Part shown: positions 1 through 5,404 of the stretch, piece by piece
Position numbering within the stretch: position 1 is the first letter of the stretch
How the letters are laid out: each line of letters begins with the position of its first letter
Assembly: GCA_012517645.1 (NCBI GenBank)
Contig: JAAYUR010000124.1
Coordinates: 1-9,537 of the forward strand
DNA: 9,537 nucleotides
Direction of reading: 5' to 3'
DNA from: Treponema sp.
Lineage (GTDB): Bacteria > Spirochaetota > Spirochaetia > Treponematales > UBA12059
Made by a program: the position numbers and the translations under genes
Notes under the pieces: model-generated
The model's input: the letters and a program-made list of their open reading frames with translations, nothing else
Database searches by the model: none
What the model was told of the DNA's origin: nothing

Positions 1-39
1 CGCCGACGGACGCGTCGACAACGCCTTCGGGCTCCGGAC

Positions 40-381
40 TCAATCCCGTTCTCCCGCCGGCCTGTGCGGCCGGAAGTGGGAGGAAGCCGGTCCCAGGGGA
101 GCCTCGCTCTCGATATGGTCGGCCAGATGAGCGGCGATCCGATCCGCCTGGCCGGGAGCCATGCGCACGAAGCGCATCCGTTCTATCCCTTCCTCCACCC
201 GGATCCGCTTGGCCGGGCCGATCCTAGAAAGCACGAATTCCCGGTCGGCGGGTTCCATCGTGGAGAGGAGAGCGGCCAGGTCCCGATCCGACGCGCACAG
301 GAGGCGCGCCTGCACACGCTCAGGCGGGTATTTCCGTAGGATTTCGAGAAAGCGAGCCAGGGAATAGGATAGTACAGCCAT
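40..381 (-). CDS. Small FliG C-terminal-domain-like protein
   Basis: A 113-residue protein with no signal peptide or membrane segment. From about residue 33 (DRDLAALL) to residue 90 it can be laid without gaps over the C-terminal domain of the flagellar switch protein FliG: 'LxxALKgAeqxxREkfLxxMs...dDLaxxGPVRLsqve...' corresponds to 'LAALLSTMEPADREFVLSRI...EEGIERMRFVRMAPGQAD'. Of the FliG torque residues, the Arg in PVR is kept (FVR) and the first acidic residue of the DD pair is Glu, but the second is Gly. FliG itself is about 330-345 residues, so this is a lone domain and not a replacement for FliG. Possible roles are a motor accessory, a FliM/FliN or MotA partner, or a protein that has left the motor. 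The start is supported by GAGGGGG and GGAG just upstream of the ATG. It lies downstream of metK on the same strand, separated by a repeat-filled gap. The family link comes from recalled motifs and is moderately sure. Confidence 0.6.
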   Translation of the reverse strand: MAVLSYSLARFLEILRKYPPERVQARLLCASDRDLAALLSTMEPADREFVLSRIGPAKRIRVEEGIERMRFVRMAPGQADRIAAHLADHIESEAPLGPASSHFRPHRPAGERD

Positions 382-400
382 CCCTCCGCCCCCTCAGGAC

Positions 401-418
401 CCCATCCCAAACGATGGG
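401..418 (-). other. Small hairpin in the leader of the FliG-like gene
   Basis: CCCATC (401-406) and GATGGG (413-418) are a perfect 6-bp inverted repeat with a 6-nt loop. It sits about 20 nt upstream of the start codon at 381, just before the G-rich ribosome binding region. It could affect translation or be chance. There is no T tract, so it is not an intrinsic terminator. Confidence 0.3.
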
Positions 419-438
419 AATAGACGATTCTCGGAATA

Positions 439-634
439 AACCACAGAGATCACGGAGCACACTGATAGGAGGGAAGACCGGAACCATCGCACCAAAAAGA
501 TGGACAAGACAAAAAAAGATGGACAAGAAAAGGAAAGCAAGAATGGATCGGTTCTTCCGCTCTCATCTTGTGCATCCTGTCGGAGCTATGATTCCAGGGT
601 CTCTTTCTCCGTGCTCTCCGTGTGCTCCGTGGTT
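439..634. repeat. Imperfect inverted-repeat element with CACAGAG/CACGGAG arms
   Basis: The left arm (439-462, plus strand) reads AACCACAGAGATCACGGAGC and on to CAC. The right arm (634-611, minus strand) reads AACCACGGAGCACACGGAGA and on to GCAC. They match at 19 of 24 positions without gaps. Further in, each arm has a second shared motif in the same order: GATGGACAAG on the plus strand (499-508 and 518-527) and GGATGCACAAGATG on the minus strand (about 578-565). The whole 196 bp is therefore an imperfect palindrome with two motifs per arm, and it fills most of the gap between metK and the FliG-like gene. No convincing ORF lies in it. Repeats of this CACAGAG type are, as I recall, scattered between genes in many unrelated genomes. 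Their function is unknown to me. Confidence 0.7.
494..528 (+). repeat. 16-bp direct repeat AAAAAGATGGACAAGA, two copies
   Basis: Two exact copies, at 494-509 and 513-528, start 19 bp apart inside the left half of the inverted element. The stretch is purine-rich and A-rich, unlike the surrounding GC-rich coding DNA. It is probably a tandem duplication of the inner motif of that arm. Confidence 0.7.
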
Positions 635-647
635 GACTCCATAAACC

Positions 648-1814
648 TTAAAGCGCCCTCTTGAGCTCCTCGACCTTGTCCGTCTTTTCCCAGGCGAACC
701 CGTCTCTGCCGAAGTGGCCGTAGGAGGCGGTTCTTTTGTAGATCGGCTTCTTGAGATCCAGGGTACGGATGATTCCGGCCGGGGACAGGTCGAAGACCTT
801 TCGGATCGCCGCGGAGATTTCATGCTCCGCCGCCTTACCGGTGTCTAAGGTGTCCACCATGACGGAGACCGGGAAGGGTACCCCGATCGCGTAGGCCAGC
901 TGGACCTCGCAGCGCTCCGCCAGTCCCGCGGCCACCACGTTCTTGGCCACGTACCGGGCCATGTACGCCGCGGATCGGTCGACCTTGGAAGGGTCTTTCC
1001 CCGCAAAGGCTCCGCCCCCGTGGCGTCCCATGCCGCCGTAGGTGTCCACGATGATCTTGCGCCCCGTCAGGCCCGTATCCCCCATAGGACCGCCGATCAC
1101 GAAGCGGCCGGTGGGATTGACGTAATACTTTGTATTACCATCGAGTAATCCCGTGGGATCCAATACAGGTTTCACGATCTCCTCGATCACCGTCTCCCGG
1201 ATGGTCTTGTAATCGATATCGGGATCGTGCTGGTGGCTGACCACCACGGCGTCCGCCCGCACGGGTCTGTGGCCTTCGTACTGCAGGGTCACCTGGCTTT
1301 TTGCGTCGGGTCGGAGCCAGGGGATCTCCTTGGCTTTTCGCAGACGCGCGGCCCGCTCCAGGATGCGGTGGGCGTACATGATCGGGGCGGGCATCAGTTC
1401 CGGGGTCTCCCGGCAGGCGAAGCCGAACATCATCCCCTGGTCCCCGGCGCCCTGCTGGCCCTCGTACTCCTTGAGCCCTCGGCCGTCGACACCCTGGTCT
1501 ATGTCCGGGGACTGGTCATGGATGGTGTTCAGGATGGCCATGGACTCGTAATCGAGCCCGTAGTCCGGATTGGTGTAGCCGATTTCCCTCACCACCTCCC
1601 GGACAAGGTCCTGGATGTTCACGTAGGTATCCGTGGTTATCTCGCCTCCCACCAGGACCATTCCGGTCGTCGCGAAGCACTCGCAGGCCACGTGGCTTTC
1701 GGGGTCTTCGGTCAGGCAGGCGTCCAGGACGGCGTCCGAGATCTGGTCGCAGAGCTTGTCGGGGTGGCCTTCCCCGACGGATTCGGAGGTGAACAGGTAG
1801 GTCTTGTCGCGCAT
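648..1814 (-). CDS. metK: S-adenosylmethionine synthetase (methionine adenosyltransferase)
   Basis: Cytosolic enzyme that makes S-adenosylmethionine from methionine and ATP, releasing phosphate and pyrophosphate. The 388-residue product is the normal length (E. coli MetK is 384). Visible family motifs are GEGHPDK (residues 14-20, catalytic His17), the ATP-binding GAGDQG (122-127) and the P-loop-like GGGAFAGKDPSKVDRS (266-281). In the last motif Ala replaces the Ser often seen after Phe. An upstream in-frame ATG at 1859 would add 15 residues, but it has no Shine-Dalgarno sequence and adds non-family sequence. The ATG at 1814 has AAGGAG six bases upstream and starts directly with the conserved RDKTYLFTSESVGEGHPDK. 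Expression is very likely controlled by the SAM-II riboswitch and leader ORF just upstream, giving product feedback. The FliG-like gene lies downstream on the same strand. Confidence 0.97.
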   Translation of the reverse strand: MRDKTYLFTSESVGEGHPDKLCDQISDAVLDACLTEDPESHVACECFATTGMVLVGGEITTDTYVNIQDLVREVVREIGYTNPDYGLDYESMAILNTIHDQSPDIDQGVDGRGLKEYEGQQGAGDQGMMFGFACRETPELMPAPIMYAHRILERAARLRKAKEIPWLRPDAKSQVTLQYEGHRPVRADAVVVSHQHDPDIDYKTIRETVIEEIVKPVLDPTGLLDGNTKYYVNPTGRFVIGGPMGDTGLTGRKIIVDTYGGMGRHGGGAFAGKDPSKVDRSAAYMARYVAKNVVAAGLAERCEVQLAYAIGVPFPVSVMVDTLDTGKAAEHEISAAIRKVFDLSPAGIIRTLDLKKPIYKRTASYGHFGRDGFAWEKTDKVEELKRAL

Positions 1815-1825
1815 GGATGTCTCCT

Positions 1826-1891
1826 TCAGGAACCGGAACGCTTGAGGCGGGAGGTGCATCGCGGGTTCGGATGACGGCGGGTCGAAGCCAC
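1826..1891 (-). CDS. metK leader ORF (21 codons, GTG start) inside the riboswitch-controlled leader
   Basis: A GTG at 1891 is preceded at an ideal 6-nt spacing by a strong Shine-Dalgarno sequence, AAGGAGG (1904-1898). The ORF encodes a basic peptide beginning MASTRRHPNPR and ending LKRSGS, with about eight Arg/Lys residues. It stops at TGA 1828-1826, and the last A of that stop is the first base of the metK Shine-Dalgarno AAGGAG (1826-1821). The peptide resembles nothing I know and has no run of a regulatory amino acid, so the act of translating it probably matters more than its product. Its ribosome binding site is one strand of the SAM-II pseudoknot, so SAM should switch off this ORF directly and metK through translational coupling. 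The positions are certain. That it is translated is inferred from the ribosome binding site. Confidence 0.65.
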   Translation of the reverse strand: MASTRRHPNPRCTSRLKRSGS

Positions 1892-1897
1892 GGCGGG

Positions 1898-1952
1898 CCT
1901 CCTTTTTAGCGTGGATTTATTGACCGCCCGCAATATGGAGCAAATCGGCGGT
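1898..1952 (-). promoter_or_regulatory. SAM-II riboswitch (class II S-adenosylmethionine aptamer) upstream of metK
   Basis: The minus strand matches the SAM-II H-type pseudoknot. Stem P1 is ACCGCC (1952-1947) with GGCGGU (1928-1923), six perfect pairs. The loop carries the conserved GAUUU (1946-1942) and UAUUGC (1935-1930). After P1 come AUAAAU (1920-1915) and GCUAAAAA (1910-1903). The pseudoknot stem P2 is CUCC (1940-1937) with GGAG (1902-1899). These blocks occur in the same order and nearly the same spacing as in the known metX SAM-II element; there is one extra base between AUAAAU and GCUAAAAA. GGAG lies within the Shine-Dalgarno AAGGAGG (1904-1898), so SAM binding should hide a ribosome binding site. 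No terminator with a U tract follows, so control is probably translational. A SAM-sensing element before the SAM synthetase gene makes biological sense. Confidence 0.92.
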
Positions 1953-1988
1953 GCGCCCCGGGCCCGACGGGCTTGCGGCGCAGGTATG

Positions 1989-2017
1989 ATTATCGCGGAA
2001 TCGCGGCAGCGCGGCAA
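1989..2017 (-). promoter_or_regulatory. Probable sigma70 promoter for the metK leader
   Basis: On the minus strand, -35 TTGCCG (2017-2012; four of six consensus bases) and -10 GATAAT (1994-1989; five of six) are separated by 17 bp. Transcription would start near 1982, about 30 nt before the aptamer. The leader would then be about 168 nt and contain the whole riboswitch and leader ORF. A GC-rich hairpin (GCGCC...GGCGC with an inner GCCC/GGGC) would form just 5' of the aptamer. Confidence 0.55.
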
Positions 2018-2044
2018 GGCCCGTATGGGATAACCTACAAATTG

Positions 2045-2074
2045 AACCACAGAGACACAGAGACACAGAGAAAG
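2045..2074 (+). repeat. Third CACAGAG-type repeat, three tandem CACAGAGA units
   Basis: AACCA and flanking bases lead into CACAGAGA repeated exactly three times (2048-2055, 2056-2063, 2064-2071), followed by AAG. It resembles the arms of the inverted element at 439-634 but stands alone here. It lies between the divergent metK and glpK promoters, just upstream of both. The following stretch to about 2095 is A/G-rich and non-coding. Confidence 0.7.
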
Positions 2075-2129
2075 TAAAGGGAGAATAAAGAATCATGAGG
2101 GGAGGGCGGAATTCGGGGGCAGCTTGGTT

Positions 2130-2158
2130 TTTACAAACCGGACGGATTCTCGTATACT
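2130..2158 (+). promoter_or_regulatory. Strong sigma70-type promoter for glpK
   Basis: -35 TTTACA (2130-2135) and -10 TATACT (2153-2158) are 17 bp apart, five of six consensus bases in each box. Transcription should begin near 2165, leaving a leader of about 75 nt before the ATG at 2240. An inverted repeat CTCGT (2149-2153) and ACGAG (2160-2164) straddles the -10 box and could be an operator, though it is short. Confidence 0.7.
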
Positions 2159-2167
2159 GACGAGGGA

Positions 2168-2208
2168 CGCGGCGTTTACGGCCGCCCACGCTCGTCGGAG
2201 ACGCCGCG
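2168..2208 (+). other. Stem-loop in the glpK leader
   Basis: CGCGGCGT (2168-2175) and ACGCCGCG (2201-2208) are perfectly complementary over 8 bp and enclose a 25-nt loop. It lies between the expected transcription start (about 2165) and the glpK ribosome binding site (GGAG 2230-2233). No T tract follows. It may stabilise or regulate the mRNA. I do not recognise a known riboswitch class here. Confidence 0.4.
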
Positions 2209-2239
2209 CCCGCAACAATCCTTCCCGCCGGAGTCGAGT

Positions 2240-3730
2240 ATGAGCCGAAGCGAAACCTACATCCTGGCCCTGGACCAGGGAACGACCAGTTCCCGCGCCA
2301 TCGTCTTCAACCGGGGCGGGAACATCATCGGAGTCAAGCAGATACCCTTTCCCCAGATCTACCCGAAACCCGGTTGGGTGGAACACGACCCGGCGGCTAT
2401 CTGGGACACCCAGTACCAGGCCGCCCGGGGAGCCTTGGCGGCGTCCCAGGTGAGCCCGGACCAAATCGAAGCCGTCGGAATCACGAACCAGCGGGAGACC
2501 ACCCTGGTCTGGGAACGGGCGACGGGCAAACCGGTGTACAACGCCATCGTTTGGCAATGCCGCCGCTCCGCCGAGATCTGCCGGGAGCTTGCCGCCCGGG
2601 GCCTGGCCCCGACGGTCCGGGAACGGACGGGCCTGGTCCTGGATCCCTACTTCTCCGGCACCAAGCTGGTCTGGATGTTCGACGAGATCCCCGGGCTTCG
2701 GACCCGGGCGGAGCGGGGCGAGCTGGCCTTCGGCACCGTGGATTCCTGGCTCATCTACAACCTGACCGGGCGGCACGCCACGGACGCCACGAACGCCAGC
2801 CGAACCCTTCTCTTCAACATCCGGACCGGACGCTGGGACGAAGATCTCATTCGGGAGCTCAAGATCCCGGCTTCCATCCTGCCCGAGGTTCTCCCGAGTT
2901 CCGCGGAGTTCGGCCGCACGAAGAGCGGGCTCTTCGGCCGGGAGATACCCGTCACGGGATGCGCGGGGGACCAGCAGGCCGCCCTCTTCGGACACGCTTG
3001 CTTCGAGCCGGGTTCAGCCAAGAACACCTACGGAACGGGGTGCTTCACCCTTATGAACACGGGTCCCCAGCCGGTGGCCTCCAAGCACAACCTCCTGACC
3101 ACCGTGGCCTGGGACCTCGGCAAGGGCTTCACCTACGCTCTGGAGGGCTCGGTCTTCATCGCAGGGGCGGTGATCCAGTGGCTTCGGGACGAACTGGGCC
3201 TGATCTCCGACGCCGCCGAGAGCGAGGCCCTGGCCCGGTCGGTTCCGGACACGGGAGGGGTATACATCGTCCCCGCCTTCGTGGGTATGGGGGCGCCCTA
3301 CTGGGATCCCGAAGTCCGGGGCACCATCGTGGGCATAACCCGGGGGACCAACCGGGCACGCCTGGTCCGTGCGGCCCTGGAATCCGTGGCGTACCAGTCC
3401 CGGGATCTCCTCGTGTCCATGGAGAACGACTTCGGATCCGCCCTTCCGTATATCAAAGCGGACGGTGGGGCGGCGGCCAACTCCTTCCTGATGCAGTTCC
3501 AGGCGGACGTCCTGGACCGCCCGGTGATCCTTCCGGAGGTGAACGAGGTGACCGCCCTGGGGGCAGCGTACCTGGCGGGCCTCAAGACGGGATACTGGGC
3601 GGACACCAAGGAAGTGGAGCGCAACTGGAGAAAGCGGCGGGAGTTCCGGCCCGAGATGGCCGAGGCAACCCGGAACCGCCTCCTGTCCGGCTGGGACAAG
3701 GCCGTGAGTTCGGCCCGATCCTTCCGATAA
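2240..3730 (+). CDS. glpK: Glycerol kinase
   Basis: Phosphorylates glycerol to sn-glycerol 3-phosphate with ATP in the cytosol; FGGY family. The length of 496 residues is normal (E. coli 502). The N-terminal phosphate-binding motif LDQGTTSSR is at 11-19. Glycerol-binding residues by alignment are Arg85-Glu86 (NQRET), Tyr137 and Asp244 (AGDQQAALFG). The FGGY signature YFSGTKLVWMFDE is at 137-149. The start is fixed by GGAG six bases before the ATG. The loop that binds the inhibitor fructose 1,6-bisphosphate in E. coli GlpK (GKGGTR) is replaced and shortened here (KSGLFGREIP, 228-237), so that control is probably absent. The phospho-His motif of Gram-positive GlpK was not seen. No glpF or glpD is adjacent. 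It has its own promoter and may read through into the next gene, 65 bp on. Confidence 0.97.
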   Translation: MSRSETYILALDQGTTSSRAIVFNRGGNIIGVKQIPFPQIYPKPGWVEHDPAAIWDTQYQAARGALAASQVSPDQIEAVGITNQRETTLVWERATGKPVYNAIVWQCRRSAEICRELAARGLAPTVRERTGLVLDPYFSGTKLVWMFDEIPGLRTRAERGELAFGTVDSWLIYNLTGRHATDATNASRTLLFNIRTGRWDEDLIRELKIPASILPEVLPSSAEFGRTKSGLFGREIPVTGCAGDQQAALFGHACFEPGSAKNTYGTGCFTLMNTGPQPVASKHNLLTTVAWDLGKGFTYALEGSVFIAGAVIQWLRDELGLISDAAESEALARSVPDTGGVYIVPAFVGMGAPYWDPEVRGTIVGITRGTNRARLVRAALESVAYQSRDLLVSMENDFGSALPYIKADGGAAANSFLMQFQADVLDRPVILPEVNEVTALGAAYLAGLKTGYWADTKEVERNWRKRREFRPEMAEATRNRLLSGWDKAVSSARSFR

Positions 3731-3738
3731 GACGAGGA

Positions 3739-3762
3739 CGATCGCGACACGCGACGCGGTCG
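3739..3762 (+). other. Stem-loop between glpK and the nitroreductase gene
   Basis: CGATCGCG (3739-3746) pairs with CGCGGTCG (3755-3762) over 8 bp, including one G-T wobble, around an 8-nt loop. No T tract follows, so it is not a classical intrinsic terminator. It may be a partial terminator, an RNA 3'-end protector, or a processing site that lowers expression of the downstream genes relative to glpK. Confidence 0.4.
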
Positions 3763-3795
3763 GTGTAACCTTCGAACGATCAAAGGAGTGAAGGG

Positions 3796-4548
3796 ATGAG
3801 CGAATCCTATGAAGCGGGGCGGAGACTGCTGAAGTCCAACTGGACCTTGATCGACGATCCCTGGAAATCCGACCAGTCCCTGGGCGTGCCCGCCCCGGCT
3901 CAGGAGGAAGGGCCGAAGGAGGGGGAAGCCGTTTTGCCCCTGATCCCGGCCTCGGAGTTCAAGCCCCGGGGGGGGAGTCTCCTGGAGCTCCTGCGGACCC
4001 GGAAGAGCCGCCGGAAGTACACCCCGGAAGCCTTGACCCGGGAGGAGTTTTCCTTCCTTTGTTGGGCCGCCGCGGGGATAAAGGACCACAGGCCCAAGTT
4101 TTCCTTCCGGACCTACCCCTCCGGAGGAGCCCGGCACCCCTTCGACCTCTTCGCCTTCGTAGCCCGGGTCGAGGGGATCGATCCGGGGCTGTACCGGTAC
4201 CTTCCGGTGGAGCATGCCCTGGCCCGGGTGCGGGCGGGAGACGATTCCCGCGCCCTGGGGGAGGCCCTCTGCGGCCAGGACTGGAACCCCGCGGCCGTCT
4301 TCGTCTGGGCCGCCGTGCCCTACAGGACCGAGTGGCGGTACGGCCCGGTGTCCCACAAGATCGTAGCCCTGGACGCGGGGCACGCCTGCCAGAACCTCTA
4401 CCTTGCCTGCGAGGCGATCGGGGCGGGCACCTGCGCGATCGGAGCCTACGACCAGGATAAGCTGGACGCCTACCTGGGGGTGGACGGAAAGGACCGCTTC
4501 GCCCTATACGCCGCCCCCGTGGGTCGGCCGCCGGCGGAAAGCCTCTAA
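3796..4548 (+). CDS. SagB-type nitroreductase family (FMN) oxidoreductase
   Basis: A 250-residue cytosolic flavoprotein of the nitroreductase superfamily, closest by motif to the SagB/ThcOx branch. Family marks are RKSRRKY (69-75, FMN phosphate contact), LCWAAAGI (88-95), YPSGGARHP (107-115), GLYRY (131-135) and LDAGHACQNLYLACEAIG (192-209). SagB proteins oxidise azolines in peptide natural products, but no precursor peptide, cyclodehydratase or protease is present here. This is therefore likely a stand-alone family member of unknown substrate. The first 55 residues are less conserved and hydrophilic. The start is supported by AGGAG at 3784-3788, seven bases upstream. Its TAA stop overlaps the ribosome binding site of the chemoreceptor gene that starts 11 bases later, so the two are co-transcribed. 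Confidence 0.88.
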   Translation: MSESYEAGRRLLKSNWTLIDDPWKSDQSLGVPAPAQEEGPKEGEAVLPLIPASEFKPRGGSLLELLRTRKSRRKYTPEALTREEFSFLCWAAAGIKDHRPKFSFRTYPSGGARHPFDLFAFVARVEGIDPGLYRYLPVEHALARVRAGDDSRALGEALCGQDWNPAAVFVWAAVPYRTEWRYGPVSHKIVALDAGHACQNLYLACEAIGAGTCAIGAYDQDKLDAYLGVDGKDRFALYAAPVGRPPAESL

Positions 4549-4558
4549 GGAGACAAGG

Positions 4559-5404
4559 ATGAAATCCATAACCGCGAAGATCATAGCTCTGGCCGCGGGA
4601 GCGGCTCTCATCGTCACGATCGGACTCTCGGCCGTGTTCGGGTACCTGTTCGTCTCGGCCTCGAACGCCCAGATTTCGGCCCTGGAAGCGACCCTGCGGG
4701 AGGACTACGACCGCCTCATCAAGTCCCAGGTGGAGAGCGCGGTCTCCCTGGTGGAGCGTATCGGCAAGATGCGGACCTCCGGGGAACTCGGTCCCGAGGC
4801 CGCGGAACGGCTGGCCCGGGATCTGCTGCGGGATCTCCGATACGGCAAGGACGGGTATTTCTGGGCGGATACGACGGAGGGCGTGAACAAGGTCCTGCTG
4901 GGGAACGCCTCGGAGGGCACGAACCGGATGAACCTGAAGGACGCCAAGGGATTCGAGCTGGTGAAAGCTATCATCGGGGCGGCCTTGGCGGGCGGGGGAT
5001 ACACGGACTATTGGTTCCCCCGGCCCGGGGAAACGGAGGCCCACCCCAAGCGGGGCTACAGTAAATTGGCGCCTTCGTTCAACTGGGTCGTGGGCACCGG
5101 CAACTATATCGACGACATAGAAAAGGTCGTGGCCCAGAAGCGGACGGAGGCGGACGCCCGGCTCCGGGCCGCCGTGGGAGCCCTGGTGCCCCTGGCCGCC
5201 TTCTTGGCCGCGGTTATGGTGCTCCTGGCCGTCGTGGTCGGGCGGCGCATCTCCGCTCCTCTTTCCTACGCGGTGGAGCGGGTGCGACGCATTTCCGAGG
5301 GGGACCTGACCGGGGACTTCGACCCAAGCTTCCTAGCCCGGCCGGACGAGGCGGGACGGATCGTCCGGGTTTGTCGTCCATGCGGGACGACCTGTCCCGG
5401 CTGA
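4559..5404 (+). CDS. Methyl-accepting chemotaxis protein, N-terminal part (sCache sensor, HAMP), frameshifted
   Basis: First part of a transmembrane chemoreceptor. ATG at 4559 has AAGGAG six bases upstream. Residues about 6-30 are the first membrane segment. Residues about 40-190 form a periplasmic single-Cache (sCache_2-like) domain with typical LRYGKDGYFW, GYTDYWFPRPGE and NWVVGTGNYIDDIE patterns. These domains usually bind small organic acids or similar metabolites; the ligand here is unknown. Residues about 204-227 are the second membrane segment, followed by a HAMP domain (RRISAPLSYAVERV...ISEGDLTG...RPDEAGRIVRV). At about 5370 the frame is lost and the ORF ends 11 codons later with unrelated residues (CRPCGTTCPG). 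The signalling domain continues in another frame at 5371-6159. With one base restored the two parts give a 533-residue receptor of normal size. Confidence 0.85.
   Translation: MKSITAKIIALAAGAALIVTIGLSAVFGYLFVSASNAQISALEATLREDYDRLIKSQVESAVSLVERIGKMRTSGELGPEAAERLARDLLRDLRYGKDGYFWADTTEGVNKVLLGNASEGTNRMNLKDAKGFELVKAIIGAALAGGGYTDYWFPRPGETEAHPKRGYSKLAPSFNWVVGTGNYIDDIEKVVAQKRTEADARLRAAVGALVPLAAFLAAVMVLLAVVVGRRISAPLSYAVERVRRISEGDLTGDFDPSFLARPDEAGRIVRVCRPCGTTCPG
5366..5376 (+). other. Frameshift site in the chemoreceptor gene
   Basis: The upstream frame reads CGG GTT TGT; the downstream frame begins TTG at 5371. Adding one T to the TTT run at 5370-5372 gives ...DEAGRIVRVLSSMRDDLSRLI. That has the exact length and pattern of a HAMP C-terminal helix (DEIGxLaxxFNxMxxdLxxLi). 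A one-base deletion in the gene, or a homopolymer sequencing error, explains this best. The site does not fit a classical X-XXY-YYZ slippery heptamer in the upstream frame. Confidence 0.75.

Noticed and set aside
439..528. CRISPR array
   Set aside because: The repeats are few, imperfect, unevenly spaced and arranged as inverted arms, with no uniform spacers or cas genes.
414..644. 76-codon plus-strand ORF in the 382-647 gap
   Set aside because: It is made of the repeat arms read as protein (Ser/Pro/Arg-rich, no family) and has no ribosome binding site. Such ORFs are a common artefact of CACAGAG-type repeats.
1815..1859. Longer metK with start at the ATG at 1859
   Set aside because: No ribosome binding site precedes it, the added residues are not family-like, and the ATG at 1814 has a perfect AAGGAG at 6 nt spacing.
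2165..2239. Known riboswitch in the glpK leader
   Set aside because: Only one 8-bp stem with a large loop is seen; no conserved aptamer core was recognised.
3796..4548. Azoline (SagB-type) peptide biosynthesis cluster
   Set aside because: No precursor peptide, cyclodehydratase or transporter lies in the window; only the oxidoreductase domain is present.
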